From NCBI RefSeq assembly GCF_900111445.1, contig NZ_FOHE01000010.1, forward strand, positions 1 to 64,000: a stretch of DNA of 64,000 bases. The letters are read 5' to 3'. A program made the position numbers and the translations under genes. Under the pieces are notes generated by a model, which had not been told where the DNA came from, did no database searches, and saw only the letters and a program-made list of their open reading frames with translations. The DNA is from Oceanobacillus limi. GTDB taxonomy: Bacteria; Bacillota; Bacilli; Bacillales; Amphibacillaceae. Shown here in pieces: positions 18,114 through 26,390 of the stretch (the stretch's first letter is position 1; every line of letters starts with the position of its first letter).

Positions 18114-18275
18114 ATGAACAATTGGCTTTACATACTTTATGCACTTCTTATTGCACTCGTATCTATTATTACTGGAGAAATCGTAACTTTTGTCATGCTA
18201 GGATTAATATTGATTAGCTTACAAAATATACACCGTACGTTAAAAGAAATTTTGAAAGTAAATAAAGAAAAGTAG
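18114..18275 (+). CDS. 53-residue membrane peptide, unknown function
   Basis: A short open frame with GGGGAGGTGA nine bases upstream and coding for MNNWLYILYALLIALVSIIT followed by a second hydrophobic stretch (VTFVMLGLILISL) and a basic tail ending KVNKEK. It lies 27 bases after the Nudix gene and 20 before the isochorismatase gene on the same strand, so it is probably part of that operon. The family is not recognised; the strong ribosome site and the operon position are the support. Confidence 0.65.
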   Translation: MNNWLYILYALLIALVSIITGEIVTFVMLGLILISLQNIHRTLKEILKVNKEK

Positions 18276-18295
18276 TAGTTAAAGGAGGTTTTATA

Positions 18296-18829
18296 ATGAA
18301 AGCATTATTAGTTATCGATGTCCAAAATGGAATTGTTAACCATGGTGACTTTACAGATGAGCTTTCTCGCATGGAATGCATTATTAAGGATTTTAAGGCA
18401 AAACACCTTCCAGTAATCTTTATGAGACATTTCGATGATATCGAGGAAAGTCCTTTGTATAAGAATTCTACCGGTTCTGAATTACACGATTCATTGAAAG
18501 GGTATGCAGACCAGGTCATTGAAAAGAAAACACCAAGTTCTTTTTTTAACACAGACCTTGCGAAGGAACTGAAAAAGTTAGGCGTTAATCACCTATTCAT
18601 TACTGGATTTAATACAGAGTTCTGTTGCATGTTTACGGCCATATCTGCATTCGACAGGGGATTTGAGGTAACCTTTATAGAAAATGCAACAGGCACTACA
18701 AATGATGAAGACACTTATGAAATGAAAGGCTTGGATATTAGAGATTTCGTTGGAACTGTATTACATTGGTCTGATGTGATCGAGGTATTGGATTTTGATG
18801 AATACCTTGAAGAGTACAAAGCAGAATGA
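18296..18829 (+). CDS. Isochorismatase-fold cysteine hydrolase
   Basis: A 177-residue alpha/beta hydrolase of the isochorismatase-like family. The catalytic triad can be placed: Asp8 in LLVIDVQNG, a lysine in VIEKKTPSSF near residue 82, and a cysteine in FNTEFCCMFTA near residue 110. Members hydrolyse nicotinamide, N-carbamoyl compounds or similar amides; the substrate here is unknown. An AAAGGAGG precedes the ATG. It ends the small-gene run that begins near 17275. Confidence 0.85.
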   Translation: MKALLVIDVQNGIVNHGDFTDELSRMECIIKDFKAKHLPVIFMRHFDDIEESPLYKNSTGSELHDSLKGYADQVIEKKTPSSFFNTDLAKELKKLGVNHLFITGFNTEFCCMFTAISAFDRGFEVTFIENATGTTNDEDTYEMKGLDIRDFVGTVLHWSDVIEVLDFDEYLEEYKAE

Positions 18830-18853
18830 ACTAGGTGAATCAGGTATTTTATT

Positions 18854-18883
18854 GCGGTGCTTAGGTAAAACACCGCTTTTTTT
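18854..18883 (+). terminator. Terminator of the isochorismatase-fold gene
   Basis: Stem GCGGTG / CACCGC with an 11-base loop and seven T. Confidence 0.85.
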
Positions 18884-19056
18884 ATACCACTAATTATCAG
18901 AACCTTCCCTTTTTAACATAGGTGTGCTCCCTAACAATACCGAGCACTTACTACTCTTTTTCGATCACCTTGACTTCATTTCAGATCACTAATATATGAA
19001 TCTTTTCATTCATCCGATTCGTATGATTTATTACCTTATATATTAGGAGGTATGAA

Positions 19057-19308
19057 GTGGTTTCCTATACAAAAATTCATTATTTCATAGCACTTGTCTC
19101 ATACCCAGTTATCATTTTACATTTTATATTTACTGGCTACTCTGAACAAGAAGTCATTTCTGGAATCGCCTTTTTTACTGGAATGACATTCATCTATGTA
19201 GTTCTTGTTTATTTATATTCAAAAGGGAAACTTGGGAGATTGATTGTTCTATGGGGATTAGTCCTATTTTCAACACTTTCGATAGTTCTTATAGATATTA
19301 ATTCCTGA
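19057..19308 (+). CDS. Small three-helix membrane protein, unknown function
   Basis: An 83-residue protein made almost wholly of three hydrophobic segments with short polar turns. It starts at GTG, six bases after AGGAGG; an ATG five bases earlier is out of frame and stops after 11 codons. No family recognised. It is monocistronic, with a hairpin directly after the stop. Confidence 0.6.
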   Translation: MVSYTKIHYFIALVSYPVIILHFIFTGYSEQEVISGIAFFTGMTFIYVVLVYLYSKGKLGRLIVLWGLVLFSTLSIVLIDINS

Positions 19309-19314
19309 AAACAT

Positions 19315-19338
19315 AGAGGAGTCACAACAGACTCCTCT
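19315..19338. terminator. Hairpin between convergent genes
   Basis: Stem AGAGGAGTC / GACTCCTCT (9 bp) with a six-base loop. T runs are weak on both sides, so it is only a probable terminator. Confidence 0.6.
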
Positions 19339-19349
19339 CTATTCAATAT

Positions 19350-20015
19350 TTAAACAATAGGTGCAATACAAGCTTCATCATTATTTTTGGCAGCATTTAC
19401 ATAAGATGTAACGTTATACGCAGAAAACTCTTCATCTTCTACCGTTTGTAAAAATTGATGTGCTTCCTCAGGCTTCCATGGATGAGGTTCAATCCATTCA
19501 TTTTCTCTTGATTTCGGTAAAATGATTGGCATACGATGGTGAATTTCTTGCATGAATGGGTTAGCATCCTTCGTCAAGATCGTACATGTAAATAAATCAC
19601 GATCCCCCTCGGACCATTTATCCCACAGACCAGCAAAGCCAAATAGTTTACGGTCTGCCAATTGGATTCGTTTCGGTTGTTTTTCCTTGCCTTCCCGTTT
19701 CCACTCATAAAAGCTATCCGCAATAACCATGCAACGCTTTCTAGACATCAGCCGTTTAAAGCTCGGTTTTTCATGAGCAGACTCACTTCTCGCATTAATC
19801 ATCTTATAGCCTATCTTTTCATCCTTTGCCCATGAAGGCACAAGTCCCCAACGCAAGTAACCTGCTCTTTTTTCTTTCCCATCATGAATAACAGCTAATA
19901 CATTTTGTCCTGGAGCAATATTGTAACTTGGATGATAACCATCAATTGGCTGGTCAATATCAAACTCCTGTAAAATATCTAATTCGTCTGCAAGCAATGT
20001 ATACCTTCCACACAT
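19350..20015 (-). CDS. SRAP-family abasic-site protein (YedK/HMCES-like)
   Basis: A 221-residue SOS-response-associated peptidase (SRAP). Known members use the amino group and thiol of Cys2, exposed by removal of Met1, to trap abasic sites in single-stranded DNA. The start MCGRYTL was therefore preferred over a TTG five codons upstream; a GGGGG stretch lies eight bases before it. The conserved asparagine in INARSES and the glutamate in SFYEWK are near residues 75 and 105, and the histidine in HHRMP near 160. It follows the glutaminase gene by 15 bases. Confidence 0.92.
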   Translation of the reverse strand: MCGRYTLLADELDILQEFDIDQPIDGYHPSYNIAPGQNVLAVIHDGKEKRAGYLRWGLVPSWAKDEKIGYKMINARSESAHEKPSFKRLMSRKRCMVIADSFYEWKREGKEKQPKRIQLADRKLFGFAGLWDKWSEGDRDLFTCTILTKDANPFMQEIHHRMPIILPKSRENEWIEPHPWKPEEAHQFLQTVEDEEFSAYNVTSYVNAAKNNDEACIAPIV

Positions 20016-20030
20016 AAACAAAGCCCCCAA

Positions 20031-21026
20031 TTAAAATATACTTAAATCCCACTGTGAAGCAATATGCCGAAGTAGTCGTATTCCTGCAATACTGTTCCCT
20101 TTGTCATCTAAAGCAGGCCCAAATACACCAATCCCACATCCATCAACAAATGGTAATTCCTCATCACGTACACGAGGAGGAGCAACAGCAATTATCCCAC
20201 CAGACACACCACTTTTCGCAGGAACCCCTACATATGTAGCAAATTTCCCCGACGCATCATACATCCCACATGTTAACATTAACGCTTTGGCAATACGAGC
20301 AACTTGTCGCGGAATGATCTCTTGTTGATTTTTTGGATCCTCCCCATCATTTGCCAGAATAAGGCCAATTTGTGCTAAATCGTCAACGGTAATTTCAATC
20401 GAACATTGCTTGAAATACGTCTCTAGCGTAATATTAAGATCCGATTCCAAAAATCCTGTTTCTAATAAATAGTAACCAATCGCTCGATTTCTCATCGAAG
20501 AATCTCGTTCTGATTCATAAACGTCTACATTTATTTGTGGCCGATAACCTAAAATCCTATCTAACAGTTGAAACATCGGCTCAAGTTTTTCATCCGAAGT
20601 CCTTCCCGGAAGCATGGATGTCACACTGATGGCCCCTGCATTTACAAATGGATTAAATGGTTTTTCCACTTTACGCATTTCGAGATGCATAATGGAATTA
20701 AAAGCCTCTCCCGTTGGTTCTACATCCACACGGTCGAGCATATAGCCAACTCCCCGTTCCATGCACGCAACAATAAAACTAATCACCTTTGAAATACTTT
20801 GAATCGTAAACGGAATATCTACTTCTCCAGCACGGAGAGTCATTCCATTAGCTCCAAAAATGGATATTCCTAAATGATCTGGATTAGCCTCTGCTAATAA
20901 CGGAATATACGAAGCAACCTTCCCTTCTTTTGTATGTTTTCTGTAAAAACTTATCCAATCCTCCACATACTCTTGAAGCCATTCTTGATTTTGTTTTGTA
21001 TTCCAGTTAGCTGTACCTTGCACCAC
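20031..21026 (-). CDS. glsA: Glutaminase GlsA
   Basis: A 331-residue serine-dependent beta-lactamase-like glutaminase hydrolysing L-glutamine to glutamate and ammonia in the cytoplasm. The nucleophile motif is TIQSISKV near residue 75 (S-x-x-K), followed by NPFVNAGAI, YESERDSS and a C-terminal AKSGVSGGI. The GTG start was chosen because GGAGTGA stands five bases upstream; an ATG six codons earlier has no convincing ribosome site. B. subtilis has two such genes (glsA, ylaM). It may be cotranscribed with the SRAP gene. Confidence 0.9.
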   Translation of the reverse strand: MVQGTANWNTKQNQEWLQEYVEDWISFYRKHTKEGKVASYIPLLAEANPDHLGISIFGANGMTLRAGEVDIPFTIQSISKVISFIVACMERGVGYMLDRVDVEPTGEAFNSIMHLEMRKVEKPFNPFVNAGAISVTSMLPGRTSDEKLEPMFQLLDRILGYRPQINVDVYESERDSSMRNRAIGYYLLETGFLESDLNITLETYFKQCSIEITVDDLAQIGLILANDGEDPKNQQEIIPRQVARIAKALMLTCGMYDASGKFATYVGVPAKSGVSGGIIAVAPPRVRDEELPFVDGCGIGVFGPALDDKGNSIAGIRLLRHIASQWDLSIF

Positions 21027-21337
21027 AACAATCACTCCAATCATTCATTCCGAAAAAAATCAATATTAATTAGCATAACCAGCTAGAATAAATTCATTAG
21101 GATAGAAAAGCAGGAATTGACCTATCAAGAAGGTAAACATTCAATAGCTAATTTATTCGTGCTCCCTATTCATGCTCTACCGAATGAAGACTATTTATCT
21201 CGATCAACACTACTTTCACGTCTTCCTCTCTCTTTAACGAGGTACTTACTCCCAACTGTTTCAACACCCATTAAAAAAGCAGGGACTATTCGCCCTACTA
21301 TTTACATTCCATATTTTCTTATGGACGAAACACTATA

Positions 21338-22087
21338 TTACGCCATAACAGATTCTAATTCTTCTTTCGATTCGCTTCGTAGAGATTGTTCAATGGTAGA
21401 CTGAATAGAAGCTGCTAATTCAGCACCCTTCTTATCTTGATAATCGGCTGGGTAAATCGGATCATGAATTGTCATGCTAACCGTGGACGGTTTTACTCGT
21501 CCCTTATTCCCTTCCAACATGTGATAGGTTCCATCAATTGATACTGGAACGATCGGTACCCTTGCTTTCAGTGCTAATCGAAGACTCCCTGATTTAAATT
21601 CTCCTAGTTTATTTCCTCTACTGCGTGTTCCTTCCGGGAAAATAACAAGGGAGTGACCTGCCTTTAAATTTTCGATTCCTTGATTAATGGCTTGAATCGA
21701 TTGTCTGCGGTCTTTCCGATCAATAAATACACAATATAATAGCTCCATCCATGTTCTGATGATGGGTAGCTTTTTAATTTCTTTTTTTGCGATAAAACCT
21801 ACTGGACGTCCAAGATAACCGAGAAAAGCTAAAATATCAAATAATCCTTGGTGATTAGCAACATATAATACTGGTTCATCGAGGAGCTTCTCCTGTCCAT
21901 TCACTTGCACGGTAGAGCCAGTCTTTTTCATTACTTTTTGAGATACACGCTTTGGTGTTGTAAAGATCTCTTCTTTATATATCTGATCGTTCGATTTGCT
22001 AAAAAGTTTTTTTGCCTTATTTAGACGAAATAAACTGCCAAGAACTAGCAAGCCTGCATATGTATATACTCGGATCGTAAAAATCAT
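21338..22087 (-). CDS. plsC: 1-acyl-glycerol-3-phosphate acyltransferase PlsC
   Basis: A 249-residue membrane-associated acyltransferase that makes phosphatidic acid from lysophosphatidic acid. The N-terminal hydrophobic segment anchors it. The H-x4-D catalytic motif is NHQGLFD near residue 78 and the substrate motif is FPEGTRSRG near residue 150, followed by VPIVPVSIDGT. The gene is alone; no terminator is evident in the 290 bases after it, which hold no other gene I can support. Confidence 0.9.
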   Translation of the reverse strand: MIFTIRVYTYAGLLVLGSLFRLNKAKKLFSKSNDQIYKEEIFTTPKRVSQKVMKKTGSTVQVNGQEKLLDEPVLYVANHQGLFDILAFLGYLGRPVGFIAKKEIKKLPIIRTWMELLYCVFIDRKDRRQSIQAINQGIENLKAGHSLVIFPEGTRSRGNKLGEFKSGSLRLALKARVPIVPVSIDGTYHMLEGNKGRVKPSTVSMTIHDPIYPADYQDKKGAELAASIQSTIEQSLRSESKEELESVMA

Positions 22088-22444
22088 TTTGCTTCCCCCT
22101 CATAGTTCACTCTAATTATACCTGTTCCGCTTATATTTTCAATCATCATACACGATGGGTAAGCTACTAAAATTAATCATTTTGGACACACTTCTAAATA
22201 ATGGACAAAACAGTAGCAAATACTACATAATAGGAATGTTACAAAATTAACCAGTTTGTCATTGAAATGTTACTTGTTTTCGACAAGTTTTTGCTCTATG
22301 TTTATTAGTAGAGCGTTTTTCATCAACAATTTATGGGAAAAATTGTTGTTGGTTGCTAAAATAGGTAATGCTATCTACCCCCAGAAATGGAAAGAACGTG
22401 TAGAAAAATATAATTGAAATTAGTCATCATTGGAGGAACGTATC
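22088..22444. other. Intergenic region upstream of mreBH
   Basis: 357 AT-rich bases with no gene. It holds a 9-bp perfect hairpin CAACAATTT / AAATTGTTG (22324-22348) of unknown role, and the putative SigI promoter at 22377-22400. Confidence 0.5.
22377..22400 (+). promoter_or_regulatory. Possible SigI-type promoter of mreBH
   Basis: ACCCCC at 22377-22382, 14 bases, then CGTG at 22397. Reported SigI promoters have ACCCCC at -35 and a CGAA-like -10; B. subtilis mreBH is under SigI. The -10 match is partial, so this is tentative. Confidence 0.4.
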
Positions 22445-23452
22445 ATGTTTTCTAATGCAGAAATCGGAATTGATCTAGGTACTGCAAATATACTTATATA
22501 CGCTAAAAATAAAGGAATTGTACTCAACGAACCATCAGTAGTAGCGATTGATATGAGCACGAAACAGGTCGTAGCAGTTGGTACAGAAGCGAAAGAAATG
22601 GTTGGAAAAACTCCACGAAATATTGTTCCCATCCGCCCGTTAAAAGATGGTGTTATCGCAGATTACGACATTACTGCGCAAATGCTAAAAGCATTTCTTA
22701 AAAAAGTAAGCAAAAAAATGGGCATGTCGATGCGTAAACCAACTGTTGTTGTTTGTACACCAACTGGAAGTACGTCAGTAGAACGTCGTGCCATCCATAA
22801 TGCGGTTACTAGTTATGGTGCAAAAAATGTTCATTTAATAGAAGAACCCGTTGCTGCTGCAATCGGAGCTGATTTACCAGTAGACGAGCCAATTGCCAAT
22901 GTTATTGTTGATATCGGTGGAGGAACAGCGGAAATCGGAATTATTTCCCTTGGTGGGGTTGTTTCCTCCAGCTCAGTTCGCGTTGGTGGAGACAAAATGG
23001 ATGATGAAATTATCCAATACATCCGCAAAAAGTATAATATTCTGATTGGGGAACGTACAGCAGAAAATATTAAAATGGAATTGGGTTATGCTCATCCAAA
23101 CCATAAGGAAGAAATAATGGATGTTCGCGGGCGTGATATGGTTACAGGACTTCCTAAAACCATTTCTATTTCATCAAAAGAAATTTATGAAGCAATTCGT
23201 GAGTCATTGGAACAAATACTACAAGCTATTCGAATTACACTTGAAAATTGTCCACCAGAATTAAGTGGTGACATTGTTGACCACGGTATCGTAATAACCG
23301 GCGGTGGTGCATTATTACATGGCATGAAGGAATGGTTAGCACAAGAACTTGCTGTTCCTGTACACGTAGCTCCAAATCCACTTGAATCCGTAGCTATCGG
23401 AACTGGAAAAGCAATTAAAATGATTACGAAATTAGAAAAAGCAGCAAAATAA
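22445..23452 (+). CDS. mreBH: Cell-shape protein MreBH
   Basis: A 335-residue bacterial actin, the same length as MreBH of B. subtilis. The nucleotide-binding motifs are [13 protein letters not shown] near the start (phosphate 1), [15 protein letters not shown] near residue 158 (phosphate 2) and [13 protein letters not shown] near 285 (adenosine). The N-terminus and sequence resemble MreBH more than MreB or Mbl. MreBH guides the cell-wall hydrolase LytE and elongation. The ATG is eight bases from GGAGG; an upstream TTG overlaps the ribosome site. It is monocistronic. Confidence 0.88.
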   Translation: MFSNAEIGIDLGTANILIYAKNKGIVLNEPSVVAIDMSTKQVVAVGTEAKEMVGKTPRNIVPIRPLKDGVIADYDITAQMLKAFLKKVSKKMGMSMRKPTVVVCTPTGSTSVERRAIHNAVTSYGAKNVHLIEEPVAAAIGADLPVDEPIANVIVDIGGGTAEIGIISLGGVVSSSSVRVGGDKMDDEIIQYIRKKYNILIGERTAENIKMELGYAHPNHKEEIMDVRGRDMVTGLPKTISISSKEIYEAIRESLEQILQAIRITLENCPPELSGDIVDHGIVITGGGALLHGMKEWLAQELAVPVHVAPNPLESVAIGTGKAIKMITKLEKAAK

Positions 23453-23461
23453 CGTTGACAG

Positions 23462-23493
23462 AAGAGGTGGGCTATTTGCTCCACCTCTTTTGA
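23462..23493 (+). terminator. Terminator of mreBH
   Basis: Stem AAGAGGTGG / CCACCTCTT with a ten-base loop and a T-rich tail. Confidence 0.88.
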
Positions 23494-23551
23494 TTTATAT
23501 AAAGGAATTCTATTTTGATATCGACTAATACGATAATTTCAAACGAAGGTG

Positions 23552-23580
23552 TTTACAAATTATTCAGAATATATTACACT
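23552..23580 (+). promoter_or_regulatory. SigA-type promoter of the leader/sRNA before the CoA-transferase operon
   Basis: TTTACA at 23552-23557, a 17-base spacer and TACACT at 23575-23580. The spacer holds ATTATTCAGAATATA, which keeps the TTC-A-GAA core of a CodY box but differs from the consensus at 4 of 15 positions. Confidence 0.6.
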
Positions 23581-23586
23581 AATTAA

Positions 23587-23755
23587 TAAGAGTCATGACT
23601 ACGTGTTCCACACGATTATCTCATGACCTATTTTGTATACAAACTCATACATTCTGCCTAACTTGTTTAAGACCAATGCCAGGTCTTCCCCCAACAAGTA
23701 TCAGCCAGTTCATCTGACGACAGCTATCTGTTGTCTAATTGAACTGGCTTTTTTT
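23587..23755 (+). ncRNA. Structured leader or small RNA upstream of the CoA-transferase operon
   Basis: About 170 bases with a promoter before it and a terminator at its end, and no open frame with a ribosome site. It can form three hairpins: GTCATGA / TCATGAC with inner CGTGT / ACACG (23592-23628); CTTGTT / AACAAG with inner AAGACC / GGTCTT (about 23658-23697), which leaves a C-rich CTTCCCCC partly unpaired; and the terminator AGCCAGTTCA / TGAACTGGCT (23704-23750) plus T run. C-rich single strands that pair with ribosome sites are typical of Gram-positive small RNAs. I recognise no known riboswitch class. It is either a free small RNA or an attenuator of the operon at 23901. Confidence 0.5.
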
Positions 23756-23757
23756 AT
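23704..23757 (+). terminator. Terminator inside the region upstream of the CoA-transferase operon
   Basis: A 10-bp outer stem AGCCAGTTCA / TGAACTGGCT enclosing GACGACAG / CTGTTGTC, then seven T. Confidence 0.88.
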
Positions 23758-23900
23758 TTTGAATAGACAGCCAGTAAGTCCTCCCCCATCTCAAACGTTT
23801 AACGGCGAGAAATTTAAGGAGAGGAGTAATTGTGATCAATCAGTAGTGGTTAGAGCCACCCAAATGAAGATTCACTTTATTTTATGGAAGGAGTGAAGAA

Positions 23901-25052
23901 GTGACTGGTGCATTAGAAAACATTCGTATTCTGGATTTATCACGTGTTCTAGCTGGTCCCTATTGCACAATGATATTAGGCGATCTTGGTGCCGAGGTAA
24001 TAAAAGTCGAAGCACCTGGTGGTAGTGATGACACACGAAAATGGGGACCCCCTTTTCAAAATGATATGAGTGCCTATTATTTATGTGCAAACCGAAACAA
24101 GAAGAGTATTACCGTTGATCTAAAGTCGGTAGATGGGATTGACCTCATAAAAGAACTTGTAAAGGAAAGTGATGTCCTCATCCATAATTTTAAAACTGGG
24201 ACAATGGATCGGTTTGGATTAGACTATGAAAATTTAGCAAGTATAAATCCCTCCTTAGTTTATTGTTCGATTACCGGTTTTGGAGAAACTGGCCCCTATA
24301 AGGAAATGCCAGGCTATGATTTTATTATTCAAGCAATGAGCGGTTTCATGAGCATTACCGGAGATTCCGAATCAGGTCCACAAAAGGTCGGTATAGCAAT
24401 CACCGATATTTTAACGGGACTGTATGCATGTATTGGGATTCAAGGAGCATTATTGGAACGAAATCAATCCGGAAAGGGACAAAAGCTAGATATATCCCTC
24501 TATGACTCTGCTGTGAGCGCGCTAGTAAACATTGGGAGTAATTATTTAATGTCTGGTACGATTCCGAAAGCTCTTGGAAACCAACATGCCAATATTGTTC
24601 CCTATCAAACCTTTCAAACCGCTGACGGGGAAATGGTTATTGCAGTAGGGAATGATAAACAATTTAAGACATTATGTACTATTTTGGAAAAACCAAAATA
24701 TAGTGAAGATGACCGGTTTAAAACGAATCCAAATCGTGTCGCAAATCGTGATGTGCTCGTTCCTTTACTACAGGAAATTTTCCTAACCAAACCAACCTCG
24801 TATTGGCAGGAGAAATGTAGGGAAAACAATATACCTTGTGGCCCAATTCAAAATGTAGAAGAGGTAACCAATGACCCACAATTACAAGCTAGGGACATGT
24901 TTTTAGAAATGAATCACCCTACTGCAGGCATCATCAACATGATTGGAAGCCCGTTGAAACTTTCCCGTACACCCGTCACGCTACGGCACCACCCACCAGA
25001 TGCCGGGGAGCATAATCAAGAGATAGTTACAAAATTATATACCAAGGATTAG
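23901..25052 (+). CDS. Class III CoA-transferase, candidate succinyl-CoA:glutarate CoA-transferase
   Basis: A 383-residue CaiB/BaiF-type CoA-transferase. The N-terminal pattern DLSRVLAGPYCTMILGDLGAEVIKVE is that of the family, SDDTRKWGPPF and CANRNKKSI follow, and the aspartate expected to form the acyl anhydride lies in GIAITDILTGLYA near residue 176. The overall sequence recalls human SUGCT, which moves CoA from succinyl-CoA to glutarate. With the next two genes it would turn glutarate semialdehyde into crotonyl-CoA. It starts at GTG after AGGAG. Carnitine, formyl or other CoA-transferases share the fold, so glutarate specificity is inference from similarity and context. Confidence 0.75.
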   Translation: MTGALENIRILDLSRVLAGPYCTMILGDLGAEVIKVEAPGGSDDTRKWGPPFQNDMSAYYLCANRNKKSITVDLKSVDGIDLIKELVKESDVLIHNFKTGTMDRFGLDYENLASINPSLVYCSITGFGETGPYKEMPGYDFIIQAMSGFMSITGDSESGPQKVGIAITDILTGLYACIGIQGALLERNQSGKGQKLDISLYDSAVSALVNIGSNYLMSGTIPKALGNQHANIVPYQTFQTADGEMVIAVGNDKQFKTLCTILEKPKYSEDDRFKTNPNRVANRDVLVPLLQEIFLTKPTSYWQEKCRENNIPCGPIQNVEEVTNDPQLQARDMFLEMNHPTAGIINMIGSPLKLSRTPVTLRHHPPDAGEHNQEIVTKLYTKD

Positions 25053-25066
25053 GAGTTGAATATCGT

Positions 25067-26257
25067 ATGAATTTTCATTTTACAGAAGAACAACAGCTAC
25101 TTAGAGATACCGTAAGAAGTTTTGTCGATAAGGAAATCATGCCATTCATTGCAGAATGGGATCGCCAAGGAAAGTTTGATCCAGAACTCATACCAAAGCT
25201 AGCTGACCTCGGTTTAATGGGGGTTTGTATTCCCGAGAAATATGGTGGGAGTGGAATGGACTACAATTCCTTAGCTATCGTATGCGAGGAATTAGAAAGA
25301 GGAGATACGGCATTCCGTACTGCAGTCTCCGTCCACACAGGACTCAACAGCATGACCCTACTGCAATGGGGGACAGAGGCGCAAAAACAGAAATATTTGG
25401 TTCCACAAGCTAAAGGAGAAAAAATTGGTGCTTTTGGTTTAACGGAACCTGGTGCTGGTTCGGATGTAGCTGCCATCCAATCTACTGCTGTTAGAGATGG
25501 GGATTACTATATTCTAAATGGGCAAAAAACGTGGATTTCATTATGTGATAGCGCCGATCACTTTCTCGTTTTTGCCTATACGGATAAATCCAAAAAGCAT
25601 CACGGAATATCCGCTTTTATTGTCGAACGTACATGGGATGGTTTTTCTTCAAAAGCCATCAAAGGAAAACACGGGATACGTTCTGGAAATACGGGTGAAT
25701 TGTTTTTTGAAGATGTAAAAGTTCCTGCTGAAAATTTACTTGGTGAAGAAGGAGAAGGATTTAAGATCGCTATGTCTGCACTAGATAATGGACGATTCAC
25801 CGTTGCTGCAGGTGCAGTTGGTCAAATTATGGCGTGCTTAGAAGCAAGTGTAAACTACTGTCACGAACGAGAGACATTTGGCAAACCAATTGGAAAACAT
25901 CAGCTCGTCCAACAAATGATTGCCAACATGGAAGCAGGCCTACAAATGAGTCGCCTTCTCGTATACCGCGCAGGAGAATTAAAAAACGAAGGAAAACGAA
26001 ACACACGAGAAACCTCGCTTGCAAAATGGCAGGCATGTGATTTCGCCAATAAAGCAGCTGATGATGCCATTCAAGTACATGGTGCTTACGGCTATTCGGA
26101 TGAATACCCGGTGGAGCGCTATTTGCGTAATTCAAAGGCACCAGTCATTTATGAAGGTACACGAGAAATTCATACAATCATGCAAGCCGAATACGTACTT
26201 GGCTATCGACAAGATAAACCCTTAAACAAAATGCTCCCCGCTTGGGAAAACGAATAA
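25067..26257 (+). CDS. Acyl-CoA dehydrogenase, candidate glutaryl-CoA dehydrogenase
   Basis: A 396-residue FAD-dependent acyl-CoA dehydrogenase. The family motifs GLTEPGAGSD (near residue 124) and YGYSDEYPVERYLRN (near 345) are present, and the catalytic base is the glutamate in IYEGTREIH near residue 365. Arg84 and Ser88 in TAFRTAVSVH align by eye with Arg94 and Ser98 of human glutaryl-CoA dehydrogenase (motif YRSAMS), which hold the substrate's free carboxylate. This supports oxidative decarboxylation of glutaryl-CoA to crotonyl-CoA. It follows the CoA-transferase gene by 14 bases with GGAG before its ATG. An isovaleryl- or butyryl-CoA enzyme is the alternative. Confidence 0.72.
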   Translation: MNFHFTEEQQLLRDTVRSFVDKEIMPFIAEWDRQGKFDPELIPKLADLGLMGVCIPEKYGGSGMDYNSLAIVCEELERGDTAFRTAVSVHTGLNSMTLLQWGTEAQKQKYLVPQAKGEKIGAFGLTEPGAGSDVAAIQSTAVRDGDYYILNGQKTWISLCDSADHFLVFAYTDKSKKHHGISAFIVERTWDGFSSKAIKGKHGIRSGNTGELFFEDVKVPAENLLGEEGEGFKIAMSALDNGRFTVAAGAVGQIMACLEASVNYCHERETFGKPIGKHQLVQQMIANMEAGLQMSRLLVYRAGELKNEGKRNTRETSLAKWQACDFANKAADDAIQVHGAYGYSDEYPVERYLRNSKAPVIYEGTREIHTIMQAEYVLGYRQDKPLNKMLPAWENE

Positions 26258-26390
26258 CTAGCTAAGCTTGGCATTGAATAGATTTGTCAAATACGATATC
26301 CTTAAAAGTGAAGATATTGTCATAATAATCAATAAAATCTATCAATCTACCAATCACGTCATAAACGCATGTTTAAAAAGGAGGGTTCAC

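Noticed and set aside
21117-21404. 95-codon frame between glsA and plsC
   Set aside because: It overlaps the end of plsC on the other strand, lacks a ribosome site and resembles no family.
23558-23574. CodY box in the leader promoter
   Set aside because: Only the TTC-A-GAA core fits; four of 15 positions differ, so it is not listed as a feature.
23587-23757. Lysine riboswitch before the glutarate arm
   Set aside because: The five-helix core with its conserved AGAGG and GAAGGGGAG-type blocks is absent and the region is too short.
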